Part shown: positions 1 to 8,883 of the stretch, piece after piece
Numbering within the stretch: the stretch's first letter is position 1
Layout: each line of letters opens with the position of its first letter
Source: Runella salmonicolor
GTDB taxonomy: Bacteria; Bacteroidota; Bacteroidia; Cytophagales; Spirosomataceae
Direction of reading: 5' to 3'
Length of the DNA: 64,000 nucleotides
Assembly: GCF_024158025.1 (NCBI RefSeq)
Contig: NZ_JAMZEL010000009.1
Location: forward strand, 186,001 to 250,000
Translations under genes and position numbers: made by a program
Notes under the pieces: model-generated
What the model was told of the DNA's origin: nothing
Databases searched by the model: none
What the model saw: the letters and a program-made list of their open reading frames with translations, nothing else

Positions 1-2
1 CG

Positions 3-653
3 GGTGGCAAAGACAAACTATCGACCATTAAATCCCTTCGAATGGAAGGGAAAATCAAAATGCAGTCGGTGGAAATTCCCGTAACAATACTTCAGGAAAA
101 AGGTGGAAAACTAAAAATGGTGACGGTTGTCAACGGAGTCGAGTTTGTTCAGATGGCGTATGATGGAAAAACCGCGTGGTCGACCAATGCCGTAACCAAA
201 CTTCCCGAAATCATGTCAGAGGAGGATGCTTATAATGTCCAGCAAGAAACGGATGCCGATTTTCCCAATCCTTTTTTAGATTATAAGTCAAAAGGCTATA
301 CTGCAGAGGTGCAAGGGCGAGAAAAAGTGGGTAACGTAGATTGTATCAAGCTCAAACTAACCAAAAAGGCGCTCAAACGAAATAAGAAAGTAGAAGAAAA
401 CAGCATGATTTATTACTTTGACGCCCAAAATTTCAACCTTTTAATGTCGCGAGGTTTGATTAATAATGGGCCTGTAAGGGGCATTCCGCAGGAAATCATG
501 TACAATAACTTCCAAAAAGTAGATGGAATAATGTTTCCTTTTGAAATGCGTTATCGAATAAGTGGACAAGAAGGGCAGACGATTATCATCGAGAAAATAG
601 CCATCAATCCTGTGTTGGATAACAAAGTGTTTGTTTTTCCAGAAGGGAAATAA
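3..653 (+). CDS. LolA/outer-membrane-lipoprotein-sorting-like protein (5' end outside window)
   Basis: The reading frame is open from the window edge (Gly-Gly-Lys-Asp-Lys-Leu precedes the first Met at 42), so the true start and any signal peptide lie upstream. The visible ~216 residues look like the beta-rich periplasmic proteins annotated in Bacteroidota as outer membrane lipoprotein-sorting proteins: an N-terminal 'GGKDKL..IKSL' opening, alternating short strands, and a late segment (residues ~160-185 of the visible part) describing a surface that ends in VFVFPEGK. The likely role is periplasmic handling of a lipoprotein or lipid. Family assignment rests on overall pattern, not on a diagnostic motif. 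It is convergent with the CPBP gene, with only 12 bp between. Confidence 0.6.
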   Translation, partial: GGKDKLSTIKSLRMEGKIKMQSVEIPVTILQEKGGKLKMVTVVNGVEFVQMAYDGKTAWSTNAVTKLPEIMSEEDAYNVQQETDADFPNPFLDYKSKGYTAEVQGREKVGNVDCIKLKLTKKALKRNKKVEENSMIYYFDAQNFNLLMSRGLINNGPVRGIPQEIMYNNFQKVDGIMFPFEMRYRISGQEGQTIIIEKIAINPVLDNKVFVFPEGK

Positions 654-665
654 ATAGGGAGATGG

Positions 666-1595
666 CTATATTTTTTGTAGCCATGCCGCCAAATCCATCA
701 TCCATGCCACACCTACGTGTACGATGATACCACCCCAAATACTGCGTGATTCCAGCGCAATCACGCCCAGGATATAACCGCCAAAAATGGAACCGATGGT
801 TTCGCCGAGGGGCTTGCCAAAATGCAGCGAAGCATAACATACTACCATCGGAATGATGGCACCTCTGCCTAATAAATGGGCCATTCCGATAACCATAAAT
901 CCCCTGAACATCAGCTCGGTAGATACAAAGTCAAACGCATACAACAGCTCATAAAGCAAGGTCGTAACCCAGCGCGACACGCCGAAATATTCGTCGGCGT
1001 TAGAGTCAAAATAAGTGGGATAGGAGCGTAAAAAATCAGGTTGAAAAGAGGCCCACGCAATCAGTGGAAGCATCAACGAAACCAGTATAAAGTAAGGCTT
1101 TAACTTAGTCCATTTGGGTTGAAGTCCGTAAAAATGATGGCGCTGATTATCGACAAAATAATAAAATAGAGCCAATGGTAGAAAAACGGTCAACGCCGAA
1201 GATACATTGGTGAAGCAATGAAACAAATAGCTGTATACCGCGCCATCAAAGAGCGTACGACTCAGGGAATTGTACCCGTAAAAACCGCCGTCAAGCCCCA
1301 AAACGGCCAAAATGAATACGCTATAGAGCCAGAATCGGGGGTTTTTGACGCGCCACCATTCTTTGGTAAAACCCAAGTAAATAAATAAACCGCCGTAGTA
1401 GGCAAAACAGTAGAGCAGAAAATACCAGACAATACGCAGTGGATTGCCCCGGTAGCTATCAATGATGCCGCGTTCGAGATTGACCGAGTAATTGAACGTT
1501 ATAAACAATACTAAAAACAGGGCAAGGGTTCCGTAAAGATTCCAACGGAAGTCTTGCCGCAGGTGTTTGCGAAGCGCGTCCCAAATTGGTTTCAT
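666..1595 (-). CDS. CPBP family intramembrane metalloprotease
   Basis: The 309-residue polytopic membrane protein has about eight hydrophobic segments. The C-terminal third carries the three conserved CPBP (CAAX protease and bacteriocin-processing) blocks: STELMFRGF (~residue 227), HFGKPLGE (~260) and HVGVAWMMD (~293). These supply the Glu and His residues of the membrane-embedded active site. The usual EExxxR motif is changed here, with Thr in place of the first Glu, so activity is not certain. The gene starts 1 bp after the murQ stop codon and is therefore probably translated from the murQ transcript. Substrate unknown. Confidence 0.8.
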   Translation of the reverse strand: MKPIWDALRKHLRQDFRWNLYGTLALFLVLFITFNYSVNLERGIIDSYRGNPLRIVWYFLLYCFAYYGGLFIYLGFTKEWWRVKNPRFWLYSVFILAVLGLDGGFYGYNSLSRTLFDGAVYSYLFHCFTNVSSALTVFLPLALFYYFVDNQRHHFYGLQPKWTKLKPYFILVSLMLPLIAWASFQPDFLRSYPTYFDSNADEYFGVSRWVTTLLYELLYAFDFVSTELMFRGFMVIGMAHLLGRGAIIPMVVCYASLHFGKPLGETIGSIFGGYILGVIALESRSIWGGIIVHVGVAWMMDLAAWLQKI

Positions 1596-1596
1596 C

Positions 1597-2415
1597 TTAG
1601 CTCTTTCTGCCCGCTTCTACGGCATTGCGTACGCTTCCGTGGTCTTCTAGCAGCGCCTGCGCTTCTTCCGAAGTAAGGTGAGGTAGCTCTTCTCTAACCA
1701 TCCGGATGGCCCGTTGCACCAACTTATAGTTGGTCATTTGCATATCGACCATTTTATTTCCTTTCACGCGCCCCAGCTGAATCATCACCGAGGTTGAAAT
1801 CATGTTCAACGCTAATTTTTGGGCGGTTCCCGATTTCATGCGTGTACTTCCCGTGACAAACTCTGGGCCTACGACAATTTCGACGGGATACTCTGCGGCG
1901 GCGGCTACCGCCGAACCTGAATTGCAGACAATGCACCCCGTCAGAATACCAGATTCGCGGGCTTTCTGCAATCCTCCAATCACGTAAGGGGTTCGACCTG
2001 AGGCCGCAATGCCTACCAGTGAGTCCAATTTATCAATTTCATAAGCTTTAAGGTCAATCCATGCCTGTTCGGGGTCATCCTCTGCGTTTTCAACCGCCCG
2101 CCGAATGGCCTGGTCGCCTCCGGCCATCAGCCCGATGACCAAATCAAAAGGAACACCATAAGTAGGCGGACATTCAGATGCATCTACTACCCCTAATCTA
2201 CCGCTTGTGCCTGCCCCAATGTAGAAGAGACGCCCTCCCTGTTTCATCCGAATCACAATTTGTTCGACCAAAGCCTCAATCTGCGGAATGGCCATTTCGA
2301 CGGCGTAGGGGACGGTTTTGTCTTCGTTATTGATGTTGATGAGCAGTTCCCGAACACTCATTTGGTCAAGATTTTCGTATCGGGAAGTAGATTCAGTCGT
2401 AGAAGTTGATAGCAT
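1597..2415 (-). CDS. murQ: N-acetylmuramic acid 6-phosphate etherase
   Basis: The 272-residue SIS-domain protein cleaves the lactyl ether of MurNAc-6-phosphate to give GlcNAc-6-phosphate and D-lactate in cytoplasmic peptidoglycan recycling. It is recognised by the sugar-phosphate loop GAGTSGRLGVVDASECPPT (~residues 68-86), a second phosphate-binding region TGSTRMKSGTAQK (~189-201) and the NKMVDMQ segment near residue 220. It is slightly shorter than the usual ~300 residues but appears complete, ending in a helical tail. It is the first gene of a two-gene unit with the CPBP protease. Confidence 0.93.
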   Translation of the reverse strand: MLSTSTTESTSRYENLDQMSVRELLININNEDKTVPYAVEMAIPQIEALVEQIVIRMKQGGRLFYIGAGTSGRLGVVDASECPPTYGVPFDLVIGLMAGGDQAIRRAVENAEDDPEQAWIDLKAYEIDKLDSLVGIAASGRTPYVIGGLQKARESGILTGCIVCNSGSAVAAAAEYPVEIVVGPEFVTGSTRMKSGTAQKLALNMISTSVMIQLGRVKGNKMVDMQMTNYKLVQRAIRMVREELPHLTSEEAQALLEDHGSVRNAVEAGRKS

Positions 2416-2461
2416 AGTCTTTTTAGGTAATGCGTAGGATGAAATAAAGGCAACAACACAC

Positions 2462-3121
2462 TTATTCTAATTCGGCCAAAACGGTAATTCCGCCCTTCGT
2501 TTTATCTTCTAAATTGACAAGTATTTTGGCGTTTAAGGGTAAGTAAAGGTCTACCCGTGAGCCAAATTTGATAAAGCCCATTTCGGAGCCTTGGGTTACT
2601 TGTTGCCCTTCTTTTACGTACCAGACTATTCGTTTGGCCAATGCGCCGGCAATTTGCCTGAAAAGTACTTCTACGCCGTTGGGAGCTTTGATAACGGTGG
2701 TGGTGCGCTCGTTTTCGGTACTGGATTTTGGATGCCAAGCCACTAAGTATTTGCCAGGATGGTACTTAAAATAACTGACAACCCCCGCGATGGGATTCCA
2801 GTTGATGTGTACATTGATGGGTGACATAAAAATCGACACCTGACGGCGTGGCCCTTTGAAATATTCGGTTTCAATTACCTCTTCAATGACGACCACTTTT
2901 CCATCACACGGCGCAATGACGTGTTTTGAGTTGATAGAAAAAACGCGGGCTGGTTTTCGAAAAAACTGAAGGATGATAAAGAAAAAGATAAGGGAAGCGA
3001 CCAGCCAAGCCGTGGTCAACCAATCCAACTCTCCCCAGAAATAGCGAACCAATCCGTTGGTTATCAATACAAAAAGAGCCGCTAATCCGATGCTGGCTGT
3101 GCCTTCTTTATGAATAGTCAT
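2462..3121 (-). CDS. psd: Phosphatidylserine decarboxylase proenzyme
   Basis: The 219-residue protein converts phosphatidylserine to phosphatidylethanolamine at the inner membrane. Two N-terminal membrane spans (residues ~10-50) precede the catalytic domain. The self-cleavage site that creates the pyruvoyl group is the Gly-Ser of FGSRVDLYLP near residue 193. The upstream blocks FMSPINVHINWNP (~97) and GVVSYFKYHPGKY (~111) match the short, archaeal-type PSD class common in Bacteroidota. It follows gdh on the same strand with a 105-bp gap and may have its own promoter. Confidence 0.92.
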   Translation of the reverse strand: MTIHKEGTASIGLAALFVLITNGLVRYFWGELDWLTTAWLVASLIFFFIILQFFRKPARVFSINSKHVIAPCDGKVVVIEEVIETEYFKGPRRQVSIFMSPINVHINWNPIAGVVSYFKYHPGKYLVAWHPKSSTENERTTTVIKAPNGVEVLFRQIAGALAKRIVWYVKEGQQVTQGSEMGFIKFGSRVDLYLPLNAKILVNLEDKTKGGITVLAELE

Positions 3122-3226
3122 GTTTAAGTATAGGTAAAATAAAAAATGCGAGGGATAGGTTTAAGCCTTTCACCTCGCAAAAATAACAATCTTCTCTCTA
3201 CTCGCTACTCACAGCGCATTACTTTA

Positions 3227-4537
3227 TTAGTAACCACCACGGAATTTGTAAGTGCTGGCCACTTTGTCGATGGCCACAATGTAAGCCGCCAAGCGCATAT
3301 TTACTTTGTATTTTTGAGAGGTAGCGTATACATTTTCAAAGGCATCCTTCATGATACGGTCTGAGCGGCGGTTGATGCGTTCCAAATTCCATTTGTAGCC
3401 GATGCGGTTTTGAACCCATTCAAAGTACGAAACCGTTACCCCGCCCGCGTTGGCCAGAATGTCGGGCACAACCATGATTCCCTTGCTGTTGATGATGGCG
3501 TCGGCGCTGGCTGAAGTGGGGCCGTTGGCACCTTCCACAATCATTTTTGCCTGAATATCGGCGGCATTCTCGTGGGTAATCACATCTTCTTTGGCGGCTG
3601 GAACGAGCACGTCCACGGGGAGAGAAAGTAACTCTTCGTTGGTGATTTTTTCGGCTCCGGTGTACCCTTCCAACATTCCTCCGTTGGCATTTCGGTAAGC
3701 CATAGCGGCTTCAATGTCGATTCCGTTGGAATTATAATACCCTCCCGAAATATCACTGATGGCCTGCACACTTACGCCGCGTTCGTGGAGGAGAGCTGCT
3801 GCGTACATACCCACGTTGCCGAATCCCTGAATGGCGGCAGTAGCACGGTACGGATTGATACGCATTTTTTCCATGGCCGAAAGTGCCGAAACGGTTACGC
3901 CTCGTCCGGTAGCTTCGGTTCGGCCGAGCGAGCCGCCCAATACCAGCGGTTTGCCCGTTACAACTCCCTGTACGGTCATGCCTTTGGCCTTGGAGTATTC
4001 GTCCATCAACCAAGCCATTTCGCGCGGGCCAGTGCCCATGTCGGGAGCGGGAATGTCTTCGTCAGGACCGAATACGTTGAGCATAGCGGTGGTATAAGCG
4101 CGCATCAGCCGCTCAATCTCTCCCGCCGACATTTCGCGTGGGTTGCAGGCAATTCCGCCTTTTGCTCCCCCGTAAGGAATGTCAACCACGGCGCATTTCC
4201 ACGTCATCCAAGCGGCTAAAGCCCTGATTTCGTCAATATTTACCCCCATGTCGAATCGAATTCCGCCTTTGGAAGGCCCCAGAATGGTAGAGTGAATAAC
4301 GCGATACCCTTCAAAAACCTTGATTTGGCCGTTGTCCATCGTCACGGGTAGGCCCACGACCACTTGTTTTCGAGGCATTTTAAGGATATGGTACATTTCG
4401 TCGCTGATACCCAATAATTCGGCTGCTTTGTCAAAGCGCGACATCATAGACTCCAGTGGATTCTCCTTATCTTTTATCGGAGCTGGCTCAATGTAAGTCA
4501 TCATTGTTTGTAAATTCTGATTGTTTGGAATATTCAT
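3227..4537 (-). CDS. gdhA: Glu/Leu/Phe/Val dehydrogenase, probably glutamate dehydrogenase
   Basis: The 436-residue protein catalyses NAD(P)-dependent oxidative deamination of glutamate or the reverse ammonia assimilation. The catalytic block PYGGAKGGIACNPREMS contains the substrate lysine, the substrate region includes GGIRFD and KCAVVD, and the Rossmann loop is GFGNVGMYAA. The preferred start is the ATG at 4537 (MNIPNNQNL); an in-frame GTG at 4555 would add six residues. Cofactor preference cannot be read with confidence. A 300-bp gap with divergent control separates it from the DksA-like gene. Confidence 0.9.
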   Translation of the reverse strand: MNIPNNQNLQTMMTYIEPAPIKDKENPLESMMSRFDKAAELLGISDEMYHILKMPRKQVVVGLPVTMDNGQIKVFEGYRVIHSTILGPSKGGIRFDMGVNIDEIRALAAWMTWKCAVVDIPYGGAKGGIACNPREMSAGEIERLMRAYTTAMLNVFGPDEDIPAPDMGTGPREMAWLMDEYSKAKGMTVQGVVTGKPLVLGGSLGRTEATGRGVTVSALSAMEKMRINPYRATAAIQGFGNVGMYAAALLHERGVSVQAISDISGGYYNSNGIDIEAAMAYRNANGGMLEGYTGAEKITNEELLSLPVDVLVPAAKEDVITHENAADIQAKMIVEGANGPTSASADAIINSKGIMVVPDILANAGGVTVSYFEWVQNRIGYKWNLERINRRSDRIMKDAFENVYATSQKYKVNMRLAAYIVAIDKVASTYKFRGGY

Positions 4538-4805
4538 TTGTTGATAAAAAAACACTCCCTGTTGGCTGCGCTAAGAGGGGGAGTTTTCAGTTGCAAACTT
4601 AACAGGATTAAAACGAAAAAGGTAGAAATATAGTTTTGTCTTGGTATTGTGCAATTTATAAGAGAAGAAGGTTGTATTAACTATCTAACTGTGTGGCGAA
4701 TAGTGTAGGGGGAAGGCCACTATTTTCCAAATAATCCATGGTATTTAGCAGGATTTGTAGAATCAAAAAAAAATACCTTTTTATTAAACGGTAACATTAA
4801 ATGGT

Positions 4806-4834
4806 TTGTAGGAAAAGAATAAAACGTATTTTTG
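4806..4834 (+). promoter_or_regulatory. Bacteroidota-type promoter of the DksA-like gene
   Basis: TTG at 4806-4808, an 18-bp spacer, then TATTTTTG at 4827-4834, matching the -33 TTG / -7 TAnnTTTG pattern. It lies about 50 bp ahead of the ATG at 4886. The transcript would begin near 4840, so the TTG codon at 4832 that extends the frame upstream lies inside the -7 box and cannot be a start. The rest of the 4538-4885 gap shows nothing else I can identify. Confidence 0.7.
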
Positions 4835-4885
4835 CGCCTTAATCAACTTCCGCCGTTAAGTTTTTACCCCAAACCGGAATTTTAT

Positions 4886-5269
4886 ATGACTGTACAGGAA
4901 GACAAAAAACGTTACTCTGAAGAAGAGCTGAAAGAGTTCGAAGGTATCATCAACCAAAAACTAGAAGCAGCGCGCAATGAATTGGCGTACATCAAAGACA
5001 CATTGAGCCGTAAAAATGACAGCGGAACCGACAACACGGGTGCCGCGACCAAATTGATGGAAGATGTGGATACGAGCGAACGCGAACAAATGAGCCAATC
5101 GGCGGCGCGCCTGCAAAAATTCATTACTCAACTTGAAAATGCCCTTGTGCGTATCAAAAATGGCACTTACGGTATTTGCATTGACACAGGTAAGTTGATT
5201 CCAAAAGAGCGTTTGCGGGCGGTACCACATACCCAGCAGACGATTGAAGCAAAACTGCGTCGTAAGTAG
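4886..5269 (+). CDS. TraR/DksA family transcriptional regulator
   Basis: This 127-residue protein has an N-terminal coiled coil (residues ~5-90, with KLEAARNELAYIKDTL and SAARLQKFITQLENAL) and a C-terminal DksA-like finger region (YGICIDTGKLIPKERLRAVP). Only one of the four zinc cysteines is kept, as in many Bacteroidota members. The family binds RNA polymerase through the secondary channel and adjusts transcription of growth and stress genes. The start at 4886 is fixed by the promoter at 4806-4834. It is monocistronic, followed by a strong terminator. Confidence 0.88.
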   Translation: MTVQEDKKRYSEEELKEFEGIINQKLEAARNELAYIKDTLSRKNDSGTDNTGAATKLMEDVDTSEREQMSQSAARLQKFITQLENALVRIKNGTYGICIDTGKLIPKERLRAVPHTQQTIEAKLRRK

Positions 5270-5282
5270 GTATACATCTACT

Positions 5283-5350
5283 AAAAGGCGGCAAAATCCA
5301 ATTTCTTGTTTCTAAAAAGCAAGAACGTGGTTTTGTCGCCTTTTTATTTT
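5283..5350 (+). terminator. Rho-independent terminator after the DksA-like gene
   Basis: AAAAGGCGGCAAAA pairs with TTTTGTCGCCTTTT (one G-U pair), with an inner TTCTTG/CAAGAA stem and a closing T-run near 5341-5350. It lies between the convergent DksA-like and reductase genes and could serve both strands. Confidence 0.85.
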
Positions 5351-5364
5351 CGATTTATGGCCTT

Positions 5365-6267
5365 TTAGGACTCTTTTTTACCCTCCTGCTTGCTGGCTCG
5401 GTTGGCGTTTTTAATTTGGGCTTCTAGCACATCCCACATCTCGGGCGTGACTTCGTGGAGAAAATTAAATTGGCCGCCGTTGAGCACTTCGCCGCCGTCG
5501 AGCGTAATCACCTCACCCGTCATGTAGGCCGAAAAGTCAGACATCAGATAAGCGGCCAAATTAGCCAATTCCTGATGCTCTCCCGTGCGATGCAACGGAA
5601 TACGGTTTTCAAAGGCAAACTTTTCAGCCAATTCTTTCGGAAACAAACGGTCCCAAGCGCCTTTGGTCGGAAACGGCCCCGGGGCAATGGCGTTGAGACG
5701 AATACCGTACTTGCCCCACTCATAGGCCAGCGATTTGGTCATGGCAAGGGCACCTGCTTTGGCCATGGCCGAAGGAACTACCCAGCCCGAACCCGTCCAA
5801 GCGTAGGTAGTGGAGATGTTGAGGATTGTGCCTTTGATTTGATTATCAATCCAATACTTACCGATGGCGAGGGTAAAATAATACGTGCCGCGCAGTACAA
5901 TATCAACGACCGTGTCGATGGCTTTGTATGAAAGGCGCTCGGTAGGACTGATAAAATTTCCGGCGGAGTTATTGACCAAACCATGCACCGCGCCAAAACG
6001 CGCAATGGCCGCTTCAATGACGGCTTCTATTTGTTCGGGTTTGCGTACGTCACACTCGGCAGGTAGCACTTGTCCGCCCGTGGCTTCGGTTAGCTCTTGG
6101 GCGGTTGCTTCCAAAACGGCCAAACGGCGGCTACATATTACGACGTTGGCCCCCAATTCGAGAAAATATTTGGCCATGGATTTACCAAGGCCTGTGCCGC
6201 CGCCCGTTACGATGATGGTTTTGCCCGCAAGCGACCCGTCGCGCAGCATGGGTTGAGAAAAATTCAT
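5365..6267 (-). CDS. SDR oxidoreductase, 2,4-dienoyl-CoA reductase-like
   Basis: The 300-residue short-chain dehydrogenase has the Rossmann loop TGGGTGLG (~residue 20), the NNSAGNF strand (~101-107) and the catalytic Ser/Lys region in which the usual Tyr is replaced (SAMAKAG, ~residue 168), followed by the PGPFPTKGAWDRL loop. Loss of the catalytic Tyr and the 'AWDRL' segment are typical of mitochondrial/peroxisomal-type 2,4-dienoyl-CoA reductases, which reduce the conjugated double bond during oxidation of unsaturated fatty acids using NADPH. The neighbouring dienoyl-CoA-isomerase-like gene supports this. Confidence 0.8.
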   Translation of the reverse strand: MNFSQPMLRDGSLAGKTIIVTGGGTGLGKSMAKYFLELGANVVICSRRLAVLEATAQELTEATGGQVLPAECDVRKPEQIEAVIEAAIARFGAVHGLVNNSAGNFISPTERLSYKAIDTVVDIVLRGTYYFTLAIGKYWIDNQIKGTILNISTTYAWTGSGWVVPSAMAKAGALAMTKSLAYEWGKYGIRLNAIAPGPFPTKGAWDRLFPKELAEKFAFENRIPLHRTGEHQELANLAAYLMSDFSAYMTGEVITLDGGEVLNGGQFNFLHEVTPEMWDVLEAQIKNANRASKQEGKKES

Positions 6268-6371
6268 TGGTTCAGGAGTTTTGAATGACGATTTAATAAA
6301 ATTTGAAGTGCTGATTTCTTAATTTCCTACCTCATACTTCCTACTTCTGATTTCTTATCTTCTGGGGCCTT

Positions 6372-7178
6372 TCACCGAAACGCGGCATCGCGTTTTTGCA
6401 TTTTGGCTTGAAAGGCTTCCGTGAGGTCGTCAGAGAGGAGCATGGCGGCATTCCAAGTGGCCATGTACTCCAATCCATCGGCCACGGAGTGGTCGCGGCT
6501 GTGGTTCAGGATGGCTTTGGTGCCCCTAATGGAAAGCGGAGATTTGGCGGCAATGACCTGAGCAATGTTCATGACTTCGGCCAACATGCTGTCGGCATCC
6601 ACAAAACTACGATTGGTCAGGCCGATTCGCTCGGCTTCTTTGCCCGATACGTTTCGTCCTGTGTAGGCCATTTCGCGCGCAATACCCGGCGGGATAATTT
6701 TAGGCAATCGCTGCAAAGTTCCCAAATCGGCTACCATGCCCATGTCGATTTCTTTGATGGTAAAAAAAGCGTCATGGGTGCAGTAGCGCATGTCGCACGC
6801 ACTGACAATGTCTACTCCGCCGCCGATGCACCCACCGTGGATGGCCGCCAAAACGGGCTTGCTGCATTGCTCAATGGCATTGATGGGGGCTTGTAAATCA
6901 AGCACTTGTCGGCGAAGTTTCTCGCGCTTCCGCCCTTCGCATTTTTGCGCTGATTGGGCCACTTGCATCAATAATTCCAAATCAATACCCGCGCAAAAAT
7001 GTCGGCCGTTGCCCCTTAAAATGATTGCTCTGACGTCCTCATTTTCGTCTAGTTCCTCAAAAATAGCCTTCATTTCTTGCCAGGCTTTTTGGTTGAGGGC
7101 ATTGGCGCGTTCGGGGCGGTTAAAAACCACTTGTGCAACGTAATTTTCGATGGCCAGGGAAAATGTTTCAAAAGACAT
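6372..7178 (-). CDS. Crotonase family, delta3,5-delta2,4-dienoyl-CoA isomerase-like
   Basis: The 268-residue enoyl-CoA hydratase/isomerase fold protein has the CoA oxyanion-hole segments FCAGIDLELL (~residue 61) and GGCIGGGVDIVSACD (~115). The block EIDMGMVADLGTLQRLPKII (~143-162) has the Asp that marks ECH1-type dienoyl-CoA isomerases rather than the second Glu of hydratases. It would act with the reductase 104 bp downstream in beta-oxidation of unsaturated fatty acids. Substrate length unknown. Confidence 0.82.
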   Translation of the reverse strand: MSFETFSLAIENYVAQVVFNRPERANALNQKAWQEMKAIFEELDENEDVRAIILRGNGRHFCAGIDLELLMQVAQSAQKCEGRKREKLRRQVLDLQAPINAIEQCSKPVLAAIHGGCIGGGVDIVSACDMRYCTHDAFFTIKEIDMGMVADLGTLQRLPKIIPPGIAREMAYTGRNVSGKEAERIGLTNRSFVDADSMLAEVMNIAQVIAAKSPLSIRGTKAILNHSRDHSVADGLEYMATWNAAMLLSDDLTEAFQAKMQKRDAAFR

Positions 7179-7446
7179 GAATCGTTTTTTTTATTACGTT
7201 CTGAAAATAAATTTGCTGATGGTTGTGTAATTTATTCTGCTTGCATACTAATTGCAAACCTACACAACTAATTTTTGTTTCAAAAAGAAATGGTGTAAAA
7301 TTGTGTTTAACCAATGAAAATAGAAATTTTTTTGAGAAAACGGGCCGATGGAAAACGGATAAACGAAAAAAGGAGTTACGAATAACAAAGGTGCTGACCT
7401 GACGCACGGTACTTGCTGGACTTAACATATTAATGCCCAAAAATCT

Positions 7447-8565
7447 ATGAATTTCGAAACACTTGCCATTCAGAGTACCCAATTTCATGACGCCAACGCG
7501 AGCGCGGTCGTGCCCCCCATTTATCTTTCTACGACCTTTGAGCGGGAGCCTGACAGCAGTATTCCGCACGGGCATATTTACACCCGGGCCAGCAATCCCA
7601 ACCGGAATGCCTTGGAAAAGGCCTATGCCGCGCTGGAAGGTGGACAGGTAGGAATGGCGTTTGCGTCGGGACAGGCCGCGACGACCACCTTGTTTCAATG
7701 CTTGCTTCCGGGCGACCACGTCATCATTCCCGACGATGCGTATTATGGCACGCCCGCGTTGTTGCAGGATGTACTGAGTTTGTGGGGGCTTCAATTTTTG
7801 AAGGTCGATATGAGCGACTTAGCGGCGGTAGAAGGGGCATTTCAGCCCAATACGAAGTTGGTTTGGATGGAGACGCCCTCCAATCCTTTATTAAAAATTA
7901 CGGATATAAAGGCAGTAGCTGAACTGGCACGGGCCAAAGGGGCCTATTCTGCCTGCGACAATACGTGGGCGACTTCGGTGTTGCAACGCCCGCTTGATTT
8001 GGGGTGTGATGTGTCGATGCATTCGGCTACGAAGTATTTTGGTGGTCATAGCGATTTGTTGAGTGGGGCTTTGATTTTTAAGGACAATGGTGCGTTGGCC
8101 GAAAAAGCCCGGATGATTCAGGCCTTGGGTGGGGCGGTACCGTCGCCTTTTGATTGTTGGCTGATTGTCCGGGGCATTAAAACCTTGGCACTTCGGGTGC
8201 GGCAGCAATCAGAAAATGCTGCTAAACTGGCTCATTATTTGAGCAACCATCCCAAATTAGAAGCCGTTCATTATCCTTTTTTGGAAAGCCACGCTGGATA
8301 CGATGTAGCCAAGCGTCAGATGGCATCGGGTGGGGGGATGTTGTCGATTCAGGTAAAAGGCGGCGCAGAAGAAGCCTTGGCCGTTAAGAGCAAAGTAAAG
8401 GTATTTATCCGGGCCACGAGCTTGGGAGGCGTAGAAAGTTTGATTGAACACCGGGCCACGGCCGAGGGTGTTCATTCGGTTAGTCCGAAGAATTTGCTGC
8501 GTATTTCGGTCGGATTAGAGCATGTTGATGATTTAATTGCGGATTTAGCCCAGGCGCTTGGGTAA
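7447..8565 (+). CDS. PLP-dependent trans-sulfuration enzyme (cystathionine gamma-synthase/lyase type)
   Basis: The 372-residue protein belongs to the Cys/Met metabolism PLP family. It has PIYLSTTFERE near residue 25, the phosphate-binding region FASGQAATTT (~76), the Asp/Asn block CDNTWATS (~172) and the PLP-binding Lys196 in HSATKYFGGHSD. The C-terminal substrate loop RATSLGGVESLIEHRA is intact. Members make or cleave cystathionine, homocysteine or O-acyl-homoserine derivatives; sequence alone does not separate metB from metC roles. It is the last host protein gene before the tRNA and prophage. Confidence 0.9.
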   Translation: MNFETLAIQSTQFHDANASAVVPPIYLSTTFEREPDSSIPHGHIYTRASNPNRNALEKAYAALEGGQVGMAFASGQAATTTLFQCLLPGDHVIIPDDAYYGTPALLQDVLSLWGLQFLKVDMSDLAAVEGAFQPNTKLVWMETPSNPLLKITDIKAVAELARAKGAYSACDNTWATSVLQRPLDLGCDVSMHSATKYFGGHSDLLSGALIFKDNGALAEKARMIQALGGAVPSPFDCWLIVRGIKTLALRVRQQSENAAKLAHYLSNHPKLEAVHYPFLESHAGYDVAKRQMASGGGMLSIQVKGGAEEALAVKSKVKVFIRATSLGGVESLIEHRATAEGVHSVSPKNLLRISVGLEHVDDLIADLAQALG

Positions 8566-8658
8566 ATATAAGTATTTGAGAATCAAAATATTGCTGTGTT
8601 TACGGTCTTTAAGCGAAGTTTTTTTACATTATTTTGTTAATTTTTTTGGTAAAAAGAC

Positions 8659-8688
8659 TTGACAAACCACGAAAAACAGCTACCTTTG
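8659..8688 (+). promoter_or_regulatory. Promoter of tRNA-Ser
   Basis: TTG at 8659-8661, 19-bp spacer, TACCTTTG at 8681-8688: an essentially ideal Bacteroidota TTG/TAnnTTTG promoter, 32 bp before the tRNA. Confidence 0.8.
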
Positions 8689-8719
8689 CAGTCCCAAAAC
8701 AATGGTTCTGGGAAGTTTT

Positions 8720-8804
8720 AGAGAGATGGCAGAGTGGTCGAATGCGGCGGTCTTGAAAACCGTTGACTGTTACAGGTCCGGGGGTTCGAATCCCTCTCTC
8801 TCTG
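8720..8804 (+). tRNA. tRNA-Ser (anticodon TGA)
   Basis: Class II cloverleaf with a long variable arm. The acceptor stem is AGAGAGA (8720-8726) pairing with TCTCTCT (8797-8803), discriminator G at 8804, no complete encoded CCA. The anticodon arm is GCGGT-CTTGAAA-ACCGT, giving TGA. The T arm is GGGGG-TTCGAAT-CCCTC. The 3' half of tRNA genes is a common phage attachment site, and prophage genes start just downstream. Confidence 0.96.
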
Positions 8805-8818
8805 CAAGGTATAACGAT

Positions 8819-8854
8819 AAACCCCATGTAAATCAAGTATTTACATGGGGTTTT
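8819..8854 (+). terminator. Terminator after tRNA-Ser
   Basis: AAACCCCATGTAAAT, a 5-nt loop, then ATTTACATGGGGTTTT: a 15-bp perfect stem with a trailing T-run. On the other strand it could end the small minus-strand genes that follow. Confidence 0.85.
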
Positions 8855-8883
8855 CTCTTTTCTAATGAAACATTAGTGAAACA

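Noticed and set aside
4832..4885. 18-residue N-terminal extension of the DksA-like protein from a TTG
   Set aside because: The TTG is inside the -7 promoter box, so it would not be in the mRNA.
7168..7794. 208-residue minus-strand ORF opposite the trans-sulfuration gene
   Set aside because: Complement of a clearly real PLP enzyme gene and its leader.
8566..8658. Further gene or RNA between the trans-sulfuration gene and tRNA-Ser promoter
   Set aside because: Only AT-rich DNA; no frame, hairpin or repeat that stands out.
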